Below, piece by piece: positions 33,185 through 43,699 of a stretch of DNA of 64,000 nt. The notes beneath the pieces were generated by a model. That model ran no database searches, was not told where the DNA came from, and saw nothing but the letters and a program-made list of their open reading frames with translations. The stretch comes from Ceriagrion tenellum (taxonomy: Eukaryota > Arthropoda > Insecta > Odonata > Coenagrionidae): NCBI GenBank assembly GCA_963169105.1, contig OY720642.1, positions 74,440,716 through 74,504,715 on the forward strand, in the 5' to 3' direction. Position numbers and translations under genes: made by a program. Positions within the stretch are counted from its first letter, which is position 1; every line of letters begins with the position of its first letter.

Positions 33185-33345
33185 GTCGTCCGGGTAGGAT
33201 GAATCAAACGAGAGGCAAACTTTGTTGCAATCAGATGTATGTTCAATTTTTCGGCCAAAATGTCATGATATGACCCAATTGAGATTTTAAACTCTCCAGT
33301 ATGTTCTCTAACAGTTGTGCGCGCATTGCGGAGACGACGCCAGTT
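33185..33345 (-). pseudogene. mariner transposase fragment
   Basis: Minus-strand reading gives VREHTGEFKISIGSYHDIL and IATKFASRLIH, matching the second helix-turn-helix and following linker of mariner transposases (compare VGISIGSCHDIF and RVAAKFVPKLL in the element at 7156-8092). Only about 45 codons remain. Confidence 0.65.
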
Positions 33346-33765
33346 GTAAGGCGACGACCCACGCGGCACATTTCGAAAGAGTGGGTGCCCTTGGTGTCTA
33401 GGAACAGATTGTCACAAAGAGGTTTTGTAAGGAAAATGACAGTTTATTTAATCAAGGGTTCGATCGAATAGTTGAGGAGGACACATTAATGAAGATATCG
33501 GAGCAGCGGAGATTGGCCAACACCACTTTGCTCGGAGGCGTAGCAAAGACGGTGCGACCGCAATCTGCCTGTCACCTGGTCACTAAAGCAGCCGATCACG
33601 AGACAGTTGGAGATTTTGTGGAAGGAAGTAAGAAGAAGACCATCACCATAAACGGGAATCGAGTAATTTGTCTGTGCATTTCAATCTTCATTAGAGTATT
33701 ATTCGTGGTATTACATGGTGATTCGACCACAAATATCCAGGCCACAACACAGTCAGTGGACGCGT
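33346..33765. other. Unrecognised stretch between mariner fragments
   Basis: Contains a 92-codon plus-strand ORF (33489-33767) with no motif that I recognise. It separates the two mariner remnants. Confidence 0.3.
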
Positions 33766-34330
33766 GAAATTTTGGAAACCTTCAAACTTTTGAAGGAGAA
33801 CTATGGAAATTATTCCTTTAGTCTTGAACAAGTGATTGAGCTGATTCAAAATTGGTCGTTTGTCATTTCTAGACGATCCTAGACCAGGAAGGTCTTCAAC
33901 ATCAACTGATGGCAGTAACACTCAGAAAATCGAGGATCATGAGCGCGCCAAAGGTCGCGTCGAAAACTTTCCTGGACGAGGATCGTCTAGAACTGACTAA
34001 CGGCCAATTATGAATCAGCTCACTCACTCATTCACGACTAAAAGCATTATCTCCGTATATCTCATTCCAAAGTTCGAATCTTTCCTAAGTTTCAAGCAAA
34101 ATTTCACGTCGCTACTTTGGTCCTGAAACTCGGTACTGAAACATTGAAAATATCGCTACGGGCGCTAAAATACTTTCCAATTATACAGGTATATTACGGA
34201 AGCTTGAAAAATATTAACGGAACACTATGACTACTGGAGAGGTTTTATAAAATGCCGCGCCGCCTGTCGGCGTTGGACAATTCGTTACTGCACAATAAAA
34301 TATTTCCGTTAATTTTTTGAACTGACTTCG
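33766..34330. mobile_element. mariner remnant with head-to-head inverted transposase ends
   Basis: On the plus strand, 33774-33860 reads LETFKLLKENYGNYSFSLEQ and 33873-33945 reads DDPRPGRSSTSTDGSNTQK, the N-terminal HTH and inter-domain linker of a mariner transposase. On the minus strand, 34106-33965 holds a diverged copy of the same region (GATAATGCTTTTAGTCG; then DDPRPGKFST). It continues outward through a UTR to a mariner-like terminus at 34330 (CGAAGTCAGTTCAAAAAATT) next to TA. So two N-terminal halves face each other. Confidence 0.6.
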
Positions 34331-34547
34331 TATAACATCCAATGCGACCACTCGTTCGCGTTACACGAAAGCAAGCATATAAGAAAAGCATGGAAGAGAT
34401 GTGGTGCGTATTTAAGATGTCAGGTTCTTGTTTGATGGTGTCATTCCATCTTGGTCTACCTCAATGATTCGGACTCATTTTGAATGCATGTCATTAATGT
34501 AAGTCATATTCCCATTGCTTATCAGAAGCTAATAGTACAATGGAGGA

Positions 34548-35092
34548 TTAAAGGTTATTTGAGTGAGATAATTCCTCAGTCAAAATGGAGATCATATTCG
34601 ATTTATTCGTTTTGATTTCAGCAGCTGTAGGAAGCATGAATTAAATATTGGATTATTAATGGTGCAATAATATAATTTTACATGAAACTCTAAGTGATAA
34701 AATAAAAATACATGTATAAATCTTTAACTCATTTTTCATTACGAGGTAATTTTAACCACGGAATGTTAATTAAGATTCTGAAAAAATACTGCGTTAACTT
34801 TTTATTTAAAAAGATTTATTTTAAAAAATTGTTGAGAAAACATAAAAACTACACACTGTTATTTTTTGGACAAGATATAGGTTTTAGACATTCTTCACGT
34901 TTTAAACTAGGACTCTCAAAAGTGGATGGATATACCATTTCCCATGCGAAAGGCTGGTATTTTCCGTCAAAAAAGTAGTTCGATGTGGAGCTGATGTTTT
35001 GGTATTTTAGAAATCTGAGATATTTTACTTTAAAATGAGACCAAATTCATTGATCTCATTGGAAAATGATAATGATTTCGCTCAAACTACCA
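34548..35092 (+). repeat. Family C repeat, copy 3
   Basis: TTAA on the left (34548-34551), followed by AGGTTATTTGAGTGAGATA; the right end is TCGCTCAAACTACC without TTAA. Internally collinear with copy 1. Confidence 0.7.
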
Positions 35093-35096
35093 AATG

Positions 35097-35178
35097 TGGA
35101 TTTGTTCGGATGGTGAATAAATGAGAGAGACAGGATGGAGGAAACAGACCTGCTGGCGGGTGTGAAGGAAACCAGTAT
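35097..35178 (+). repeat. Short duplicated block (family J)
   Basis: GTTCGGATGGTGAATAAATG through GTGAAGGAAACCAG is repeated in diverged form at 36418-36500. Confidence 0.55.
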
Positions 35179-35199
35179 ATTATTTTTCTAGACTGAAAC

Positions 35200-35645
35200 T
35201 CTAATTAAATAAAAATATTTCTATCTCGACTCATCTTTTGAATCTCTAACTAAATCTATGAGTCTCTAACTTGACTCATTTTTTTACGCCGTGCGTTTAA
35301 AAATCCTTCACTGCGGAAGGTTTATTGCGATCCTGAAAAAAAATTACTGCGGTAACTATATGATTTATATAAAAAAAATCTCGATAAAACACACAAACTC
35401 CACACTGTTATTTTTTTACGAGATTTAGGTGGTAAAAATTCCTCTTGAATTTAATAAAATTTCTCTGGAATGCATACACGTACCATTTTGCATTTAAAAT
35501 GACCGGTATTTTTCGTAAAAAAATCTATGAAAGTAGTTCGGTAAGGGGCTAATATTTTAGTTTATTTGAGGAATGAGATATTTCACTTTAAAATGAGATC
35601 AAATTCATCGATTTCTTTGTGAAATGATGACGCTCAAACCGCCGT
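35200..35645 (+). repeat. Family C repeat, copy 4 (5' truncated)
   Basis: Starts inside the family C consensus and runs to GACGCTCAAACCGCC at 35645. The left terminus is missing. Confidence 0.65.
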
Positions 35646-35878
35646 AACGCCAATAAGCTACCTTGGGTGTGGAGTTCCCCATTGGTTGAAAAACCTGTAT
35701 AGGAGAAAAACACAATATTTTTCATTAAACGTTTAGTTTGCTTCATTGTGCAACTGTGTGTGAATCCGATTTCACTGCTCTTCGAGATAGGAAAATGGGA
35801 GCTGTGCAAACACTCGTTCCTTGATGAATTCCTTCTCCTCATTTTTGATTAAGCCGCTATAGTACAGTTTAAGTAAAA

Positions 35879-36410
35879 CTAGCTGACCCGTGCGAATATT
35901 TCGCATGGTATCCAACTTCGTCCTGTTTCTTTCTTCTTTCGTCCTGTTCTTCTACCTGTCGAATATTTGGCACAGTATGCAGCTTCTTCCTTTATCTTTC
36001 TTCTTTCTTCCTGTTTTTCTACCTGTTTCTTTCCATGGACAATTATATGTTATATATGTTTATGTTAAAGATACATAACGTAAACGGTCACACTGATTGC
36101 ATGTAGAATGTAAACAATCTAACTAAACGATATGTTTATCATGATGAGCAAATAGATGGCGCCTTCTACAGTCTTATAAGCACGTAAACGTAACCATAGC
36201 TAGCATATTAGTTGATTGTATTGTCAACAGATGGCACTGTATAATTTTTTAACAAAAACTTTAATTGTAAATTTTTTAACAAAAACTTTAAGCTTTAAGC
36301 TTAAAACTTTAAGGAATATAAGCTTTAAAACTATGTTTGAATCATCAATTTAGGTGAAGAATTATGGGAGTTTTGACGTGACAAAAAACACGTTCAAGAA
36401 ATAATATATA
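35879..36410 (+). repeat. Family I repeat, copy 2
   Basis: Collinear with 30360-30870. It includes an AACAAAAACTTTAA duplication near 36250-36290. It starts CTAGCTGACCCGTGCGA. Confidence 0.7.
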
Positions 36411-36417
36411 TGATGTT

Positions 36418-36500
36418 TTGTGATTTATTCGGATGGTGAACGAAAGGTAGAGAAAAGATGGCGGAAAAAACTTGCGGGGCGGATGTGAAGGAAACCAGAG
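36418..36500 (+). repeat. Short duplicated block (family J, copy 2)
   Basis: Diverged counterpart of 35097-35178. In both places it directly follows another repeat. Confidence 0.5.
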
Positions 36501-36884
36501 AAGAAGGGTGGATTGGCACGAAGGAAGACTGGGAGTGAAAGGGGAACGAAAAAGTAGATTCCCGCCTCAGCCGACAGTCAAGCTCCTGCAAATGGCAGAC
36601 GGGTGAAAGTGACCGAGGGGACAACCGTGCCCGTATCACCCGTGAAGTGTCCGCGTGTGGCTCGGAATGCGCAATGAGGGATCGACTCGTCTAGCCCGCC
36701 AAATTCTCGTCCATCGCTCCGTGAAACGTTCCCGTCCGCACGCCTCCCCCATCAAACGACTCTCCTAGCCCCCATTCAACTCCGGCGTTGTTTCCCATTT
36801 TACTGCACTAACCCATCCCCCCCATATCACCCATATCACTCCTCACCTCGTTCTTCTCGTCCAAAACCTTTTTATATTGCTGAA
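36501..36884. other. GC-richer unannotated block
   Basis: CpG-containing sequence that is C-rich on the plus strand at 36640-36850. No gene recognised. Confidence 0.3.
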
Positions 36885-37030
36885 GTGTGTCGATGGATTC
36901 TAATGGGGATTCTAAGTCTTCTTCTCCATCACGTTTTTTCCTTCATCACAAACCTTAGAATAATAGATGAGAAATGGAGACTGCTTACGTTAATGAATGC
37001 CTAATAATCCTGAAAATACTTTGCTCCCAT
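36885..37030 (+). repeat. Duplicated segment O, left copy
   Basis: GTGTCGATGGATTCTAATGG, CCTTAGAATAATAGATGAG, AATCATCCTGAA-like and TTTGCTCCCATT recur in order at 37786-37935. The two copies enclose a SINE body and family A copy 5. Confidence 0.65.
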
Positions 37031-37099
37031 TGTATCTATATCTTTGTATCTCTATCATTGTATCTTTATCAAATAAAAAAACACTATCGAGGCATTTAT

Positions 37100-37165
37100 A
37101 TTATATTTCTACATGTACTCATACAAACTACCCTGCGGCTCGCAAGGTAGTATGTATGTGTAGAT
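37100..37165. repeat. Two family A 3' ends in inverted contact
   Basis: Left half reads CTACATGTACTCATACAAAC then TACCCTGCGG (a minus-strand LINE terminus). The right half reads CTCGCAAGGTAGTATGTATG then TGTAGAT (plus-strand terminus). The result is a ~30-bp imperfect palindrome. Confidence 0.55.
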
Positions 37166-37174
37166 GGGGAAACG

Positions 37175-37403
37175 CTGCAGAGGAGGATTTTTTCAGAGGA
37201 AACTGGATCTCTACTTGAGTGTCTTGTGGCGGGCACTTCAAGTATTGTACTCCGTCTGCCGGATGAGACGCCCCGGCGGCTATCGTTCAGAGCAGGCTAA
37301 TTCCGACGCCGGGTTTCTCTCCACACTTCCTCCCTTATTTATCTCCTGTGGCGCAAATGACCGTAGCTGTCGGTCGCCTCCCCAAATATCCAATCCAATC
37401 TAA
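37175..37403 (+). mobile_element. SINE body, copy 2 of the 29755 family
   Basis: Matches the body of the SINE at 29755-30045: TCTACTTGAGTGTCTTGTGG, GCCGGATGAGACG, AGAGCAGGCTAAT and GGCGCAAATGACC. The tRNA-like head is missing and there is no clear target duplication. It ends in ATCCAATCCAATC. Confidence 0.75.
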
Positions 37404-37413
37404 GATGAAGAAA

Positions 37414-37757
37414 CGATGCTGCCGCGTGTGGCACGGGGTGATAGGCCACCAGCCGTGTAAAGATGTAAGTTTTTGGGAGGTGAAATGGTGACGTGAAATA
37501 TGGGAGTGTATTTAGTGGAGCACAGTTTTATTGTGGCCGCTTATTGTGGCCGCTTATTGTGCGCGGAAACAATGAGTTTTGTACCTATCAGTTTGGCAAT
37601 GTATCATTCTTATTTTGTCCCTTCTGTCAGACCTAGAGATGTAGTGAGGCGTCATGATAAAATCCTCTGTGTCACTCTGAAACACACCAGTTCTGAATTT
37701 ATTAAGCAAACTAAGCCTAGCGTGTAGCCTTCGAGTCTCTAGGGGCTCCCACTGCTA
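37414..37757 (-). repeat. Family A LINE tail, copy 5
   Basis: Minus-strand 3' end near 37414 with the hairpin region diverged. It then runs through the UTR and RT C-terminus to TCTCTAGGGGCTCCCAC. A 16-bp tandem duplication (TTGTGGCCGCTTATTG) is present at ~37530-37560. Confidence 0.75.
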
Positions 37758-37785
37758 CCACTCATATTAGGAGCTACATCATTGA

Positions 37786-37935
37786 GTAGTGTCGATGGAT
37801 TCTTATGGAAAGTCTTTCCGATGTTTTTTCCCTTCATCACATACTACCTTAGAATAATAGATGAGTAGAGAAATGGAGGCTGTCCATATTACAAAATGTG
37901 TAATCATCCTGAATTTCATTTGCTGCCATTCTACA
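37786..37935 (+). repeat. Duplicated segment O, right copy
   Basis: Counterpart of 36885-37030, with small deletions. Confidence 0.65.
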
Positions 37936-38009
37936 TCTAGTTCTGATCCAGTCGTCTGCTTTTAGAGTGCTCTATTCGTTTATCTGTTTTAATTAAATTT
38001 TAACCCACG

Positions 38010-38430
38010 CTTCACTTTGTTCATTGGTCGTTCAATCCTAAGATTTGTTGACTGCAGCCCTCCACCCTTCCCTATCTAATGCTAGTTCCCTTACAACCTG
38101 GTATCTCTTCCTATGTATTTTCCTCTTTATTTGGTCCATGATCTTATTCCTGGGTATTCCTCCGAGGAGTTTTCCCTCTATTTTACCTTCAATCAGGATC
38201 TTGGCAAACCCATTGTGTCTCAGGGTTTGTCCAATCTAGTTCTTATTTTATATATCGTGTCCCATCTTTCCTCTTCTCTTCTTCTCTAAACTTCATTATT
38301 TATTATTTTGTCCGTCCATTTTATCTTCAGCATCCTCTTCTAGCACCAGGTTCCGAAGTCTTTTAGTCTTTTCTGGTTAGCTTTTCCACTGATCTATGCT
38401 TTAGAACCAAAAACACACACCGTCACGGAA
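38010..38430 (-). pseudogene. LINE C-terminal fragment
   Basis: Minus-strand reading in several frames gives KRLKDFGTWC, RRMLKIKWTDKI, FAKILIEGKIEGKLLGG, MDQIKRKIHRK and LALDREGWRAAVNKS. These are the decayed thumb and C-terminal blocks of the same LINE group as 15885-16494 (compare RMQKISWRDRI, IEGKNRRGRP, RVEWRAIANQ). Multiple frameshifts are present. About 120 codons can be traced. Confidence 0.65.
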
Positions 38431-38439
38431 TAAATATTA

Positions 38440-38924
38440 TATTTCACTAATAAAATGATTAGATAGGTGCTTGAACGCATGCGTAAATCGAACGTGATGC
38501 GTTAGCACGAATCGCGACACCTTAACGTTTTAGCAAAATTATCATTTGGCCGTTAGAATTACCCGACGTGAAATATCAGTGTAGTCGGCTTTAAAAATCG
38601 ATTTGTACCAACACTGGGTAAGGTAATTTTGGTGAAAAAAGCGGGCTAAGAATGACCTTTATACAGCAGAATGATTTTCAATGCTTTGAAATCTTAATGT
38701 GCAAAATTACTTAGTTCGATTTTATTGTAGAGGGGATTAGTGTACATACATTTTTTATAAAAATGTAAGTACAATAGTTGAGGAAATTCATAGGAAGTAT
38801 CTATAACCCGAGGAAAGCTCGGTTAGTAAAGCATTGCAAATGATTGTGGCATCGTCACTTTGGAGCATGTATTGAAGCCGTGACCCAAAGTTCCACAGGA
38901 TTGACTATTTAAGTTGTTAAATGC
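38440..38924. other. Unannotated AT-rich stretch
   Basis: No ORF, RNA gene or shared repeat recognised. Confidence 0.4.
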
Positions 38925-39810
38925 CTTTATTCTCAGAAACTATTGACTCTTACATTATTTTTTGGAACCCAACTAATTTGGCAAACCTTTTGTGACTTAA
39001 AAGTCATGAGTAGCTAGATAGCAATATGACATTTGCTCCTCAAATGTGACTGTTCGTGATGTCCTTCAATCCCGGTACTTCTCAAGACCAATTTTATGGT
39101 CATTTCTAGACATAAATTAAGTTATCATGCCTCCCTTTCGTAGCTCAAATGAGTGCTTACTTCTTCATAGTGTTCAGGTATAGAGGATGTTTCAGGAGGA
39201 AGATGTGAAACTTCTGGAGAAGGTAGAGGAGGAGATGTTAACCATTTTTCATCCCGTCAGTAAGGGCTCACAACTCCTTAATTAACAAGCTATGCCAACG
39301 CATACATTAATGCCGTTAGTATGAGAAATTATTAACTTTTTAATTGTTTTAGAACCCAACCAATTTGATAAACCTTTTGTGACTGAAAGGTTTGGGTAGC
39401 TAGATAGCAATGTAGCTTTAACGCCTCAAACCTGACTGTTCCATGTTGTTTCATTATGTGTCTTTCCATCCTGGTACTTCTCAAGATCAATATCATGTAT
39501 CTGTAAAGACTTCCGCGGAGTCTTTGTGGTGAAGGGAATGGTTTTTTTGGGTGTTCTTCCACGTTTATTCTCAAAAAGTCCACGAAAATGGATGAACGCG
39601 GAAGAATACCCGGAATACCATTCTCCTCAATATCATGTACTCTTCTAGACATACATTGAGTTGCCACACCCCTATTGTAGCTCTAAATGATTGCTTGCTT
39701 CCTCAGAATTTTCAAATATACAGGGTGTTTCAGATGGAAGGTGTGTAACTTCTGGAGAGGGTAGGGAAGGAGATTTGAAGCATTTTTATCCTATCAACAT
39801 GGGCTCGCAA
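38925..39810 (+). repeat. Tandem duplication H (two ~390-bp units)
   Basis: Unit 1 (38925-39300) and unit 2 (39325-39810) share, in order: AACCCAACTAATTTGG, ACCTTTTGTGACT, GTAGCTAGATAGCAAT, CCGGTACTTCTCAAGA, TTCTAGACATA, GGTGTTTCAG-like and AACTTCTGGAGA. Unit 2 is longer because of an insertion at 39500-39626. Unclassified. Confidence 0.75.
39500..39626. mobile_element. 127-bp insertion with 13-bp target duplication
   Basis: TCAATATCATGTA occurs at 39487-39499 and again at 39627-39639, and the intervening 127 bp is absent from unit 1 of the duplication. It contains CTTCCGCGGAGTC near one end. The element is not recognised; the target duplication length suggests retroposition. Confidence 0.65.
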
Positions 39811-40169
39811 CTCGCAGACTTTATTTCTGACGGATTCTGCTGTCACCATCAAAACGTCGAATATCAATGACTTACATCGCTTGAGGAGATAAGACAGTTT
39901 GTACAGGGGTGCATAAGATATGTATCATTCTTGTTTTTTTATTTTAAGTATCTTGTTCTCAAGATGGTTCGCGAATATTCGTAGAAATTTCATTCCTCAA
40001 ATATTAATATTGTATGATAGTATTTATAATTTCAGGGATATTATAAAATTTGTCACGATTAACCTTTTAGGAAATATATGCAATTGTACATTCATTTCAG
40101 CAAGAATTCTTCTAAATGTTTCTATATAATTCATTTATTAATCGGTGTTTTTATGGTGACTGCAGAATG

Positions 40170-40385
40170 CTCCTGAAAAAAATGTTTGCGTTGCCGTCAT
40201 TAAGAAATATGAAGAGGGTACGACGTCATCAAACTGAATCCTGACAACCGAAATAACAACCATATTGTTGAACTCTGCTCTATCATTGCTTTACTTTGGA
40301 TATGACGACGGAATGGACGAATTAGCGGATGTAAAGCAAGAATATGAAACATCTGTTTGAAATTTAAGGCAAGCAACTATTGAAA
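40170..40385 (-). repeat. Family F copy 4
   Basis: Inverted match to 5843-6060: AATGGACGAATTAGCGGATG, GTAAAGCAAGAATATG, AACAACCATATTGTTG and GTCATCAAACTGAATCCTGA. Confidence 0.65.
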
Positions 40386-41006
40386 CATATACTGCCTGCT
40401 TAGTGCTATGGATTCTACTCAGTTTTACATGAGTTTTTGTCTGGAGTGTGAATGATTTTTAATTTTAATAAATAAACAAAACATGTAAGGAGAATCCTAA
40501 TTAAAGAAGTAAGCACGTGCTCATTTCTTGTAAGTTATTAATGGCAAACAGAGTAAAATTGCAATATTCGCGCGTCAGCCCACAAGCGTCTTAGGAAAGT
40601 GAGAGTCAACGAAGACGGGGGACCGGCTTCTAGCATTGGCTAGCATAGCAATTGCTTTCTCCATATACCTCGGTGGTTGCCATAGCTCGGTAACTTAGGG
40701 GCTGTGGTCCCATGTTGACAGAACGGAAAATGCTTAAAATCACCTCCCATACATTCTCTCGATCTTTTTTCCAGAAACACCCTCAACATATGAATGCTCA
40801 GAGGAAGCAAGTACTCGTTCAGAGCAAAAATAAGGGGTTCATTACTTTGTATGTGCCCAGAAATATACGTGATATTGGTCTTAAAAAGTACCGAGATGGA
40901 AAAATACAAGATGAAACAAAACGGAACAATTAAGGTTTGAGATCGAATGGGAAACTGCTATCTAGCTACGCCTGAAATATCCAGTCGAAATATAGAGAAA
41001 TCTGTC
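40386..41006. other. Unannotated stretch
   Basis: No gene. A 24-base block at 40859-40882 recurs exactly at 46093-46116. Confidence 0.35.
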
Positions 41007-41626
41007 TTAAAGTAGATTGAGCGAACTATCATTTTACGTAGAAATCAATGAATTTGTTCTCATTTTAAAGAAAAATATCGAATAAAAAATTCAACCCCCT
41101 ACCCCATTTTTTTGGAGATATTTACCAAAAATTACCAGTGATACTCAAACGATATTTCTTACAACACGTGTTTCAACTGTCTAGCAGTCATCATCAGGTA
41201 AGACTACCAGCCCTTTTATATGGGAAATGGTACGTGTTTGCACTCCAGAGAGACGTTATATTAAAAATGAGGCATTTCCTACACTTCGATCTCGTCAAAA
41301 AATCAAAGGTGTGTAGTTTGCGTGTTTTCTCAACTATTTTTGAAAATTAATCATGTTGTCACAGCAGTAAATTCTTCGGGATCACAATAAACCTTCCGTT
41401 TTGATGGAGTTTCAAACGTACCGCGTGAAAAAAATGAGTCAAGTTAGAGACTTATTTAGATATTTTCATTTGATTACTTACAATTTCTGTCAAATAAAAC
41501 TATTTTATTGTACCATTAAAATTGCTGTATTTAATTCGTGTTTCTCACATCTTGCGATATTAAATCGTATATTTCTAATATGGTCTCTATTATGATTAGG
41601 AAACTATATCGCTCGCACTATCTTAA
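41007..41626 (-). repeat. Family C repeat, copy 5, with an insertion
   Basis: TTAA at both ends (41007-41010 and 41623-41626). Collinear with the other copies except for a 66-bp insertion at 41139-41204. Confidence 0.75.
41139..41204 (-). ncRNA. Hammerhead-ribozyme-like insertion
   Basis: A 66-bp insertion flanked by TACCAG (41133-41138 and 41205-41210) inside family C copy 5. Read on the minus strand from 41203 to 41157 it gives helix I UCUUAC, the box CUGAUGA, helix II (GACUG..CAGUU, after one extra U), GAAA, helix III (AC/GU, loop ACGU), U as cleavage nucleotide, then GUAAGA, which pairs perfectly with helix I. This is the type I hammerhead layout, known from Penelope-like elements. The extra nucleotide before helix II departs from the strict consensus. 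Self-cleavage is inferred, not shown. Confidence 0.65.
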
Positions 41627-41879
41627 GCGACCACCGATGGTTCCGCTGAAAAACGGTCGTTAAGTGGGGTGGTCTTTCGACAGGGGTTCAGTTTCTTGGA
41701 GTACGTATTATGCAAATGAGCTGATTTAAAAAAAATTGAAACAAAACTCTTACAGCGACGGTTTTGTTAAGACCTATACAGATGGCGTTTATTTACTAAT
41801 GATTTAGTGGCTCCTGGAAAATTTCAATACACATAAATTTGATATTTACATAAAGTGAAACCTGAATTATGCAATTATG

Positions 41880-42070
41880 TCGGCCCCGGTGGCAACGGGG
41901 TAAAGTCCTCGCCTGCTAACCGGAGGGTCGCGGGTTCGAGTCCCGCCTGGGTAGAATATTATCTGCCCAGGACATGGGCGTCCGTTGTTACTGTTATTCA
42001 CCCGAGTTAATTTGGCCCATTGGGCTGTATTCGGGAAAGTCACGATAAATAAATGAAAAAATAATAATAA
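41880..42070 (+). mobile_element. tRNA-derived SINE (second family), copy 2
   Basis: A better preserved copy of the family at 31425. It has an A-box-like GTGGCAACGGGGTAAAG, the B box GGGTTCGAGTCCC, the short body AATTTGGCCCATTGGGCTGT and an A-rich (AATA)n tail. It ends near 42070. Confidence 0.75.
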
Positions 42071-43186
42071 ATGAAATTATCGATAAATATAAATCGCTGA
42101 TAAATGGTCGTGATGGTCACTTTATAGGAGTATTCGTTATTAGGGGTTTCACTGTATATCTCTAATTATATTCTGGCTCAACGTGGATGGCCAAATAAGT
42201 ATTAGTTGCTACCAAGCAAGGCAATATTGCTTCCGTACATATCGGATAATTTTTGTCAGCGGAGCACTACGTTCTCCATCAGGTGCAAAGGATATTTCCG
42301 CGGAAAACGGATTTTTTTACATCACTTTAGCACAACATATAGTCATTTTAAAAATGATGTCTTATTTTAAGCTTTAATGGCACCTTTCTTGAAGAACAAG
42401 ATTTCAAATCTTTTACTTGATTCGATTCATAATTCACTTTCGTCAGGATTATTTATATCCCAAGATGTCACAAATTAAGCTCTGGAAAATTTTTTCCTGT
42501 TTTTTTCATACTTCATAATTCTAGGAGCGTTATTATATTTGACCTCAGAATTTTCGAGCGAGGACTATAACAATAGTTTGTCTTCACATTTCCGCATTTC
42601 ATTTTCCGAGGTTCAAGAGCTTCGAGTCGTGACTGATTAGGGTCCCGGATTTCCGTATTTTCAGCACGGAATCGTAGTTTTGGCATTGTTAGAGAATTTT
42701 GGAGACATTGAATGTGGTAGATTGGATGGGATTGGCAGAAACGCTTGCTGCTTTCACCCTTGGTTCTCGGAAATGCACCCACACTCTAGCGAAGCCACCG
42801 CACCCTGAGAAAATTAGCCAACCTTATCGTCTCAGGGCCATCCGCCAGATAAGGGAGGACGAAGTGAAGGGTTGGCCGCTCTCAAATGTTAAGGGCTCTC
42901 TCTCACGACACAAATGCGAACTGCAAAGCTCACGCTAGTCACACACCTTTCGGAATTGAGAGGGTGCGGATGTCTGGAGGATATTGAGGAACCTCGGCCG
43001 TTGATTCACTCAAATCCATTTCAATTACCTTTGTGTTTCCGACTTCAAGCGGAAGCGAAGAAGCTCTGTGAAGCCGGCCAAAATATATTGGATGCAAAAT
43101 CTTGATTCACAAGAAAATACAACTTGGAGTTTTTATAATTTGTTCTTGACTTGGTGACAAAATTAATCATTATCCTTGAGTGAGTT
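42071..43186. other. Unannotated stretch
   Basis: 42690-43100 is less AT-rich and holds short ORFs (89, 79 and 63 codons) with no recognisable domain. Nothing assignable. Confidence 0.35.
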
Positions 43187-43560
43187 AGGGGTATAACAAA
43201 AATTATTAAATGACGTACAAATTTCGTTCAAGAGGGCATTTTGACAACGAACACCTATTGCATTTATTTTATTTAACAATCATTAACGCCTTAGTTTATC
43301 ATATCATGGACAAAAACTGGTTCTATCCGCGGACAATAACCGACCACAAGAAAAACTGAGCTCCATTAAATATTAGATACAGGTGTATTACAAATATTAT
43401 TGAATGACGAACGAATTTAGTTCAAGAGGGCATTTTGACAACGAGCACCTATACCATTTAATTTATTAAACAATCATTTACGCCTTTCTCTATCATATCA
43501 GATACGAAAACTCGTACTTTCCGCAAGCAATAAGCGACCACAATAAAAACAGCCTCGTTA
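43187..43560 (+). repeat. Tandem duplication of ~190 bp including the LINE C-terminus
   Basis: Two units (about 43187-43375 and 43380-43560) share TTCAAGAGGGCATTTTGACA, AACGA-CACCTAT, AACAATCATT-ACGCC and the family A block ACAATAA-CGACCACAA. The duplicated unit therefore straddles the boundary of a family A copy. Confidence 0.65.
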
Positions 43561-43698
43561 AATACACTCCCACAATACGCGTCACCACTTTACCTCCCAA
43601 AACCTTATCCCTCGCATCTTTATTCGGCTGGTGTTCTAACTCCTACCCCTGCCACACGCCCATGCGGTGGCTCGCAGGGTAGTATGAATTTGTAGATC
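43300..43698 (+). repeat. Family A LINE tail, copy 6
   Basis: RT C-terminal and UTR sequence, duplicated at its 5' side. It ends with the hairpin CCCTGCCACACGCCCATGCG... GCAGGG and a degenerate GTAGAT terminus at 43698. Confidence 0.75.
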
Positions 43699-43699
43699 A

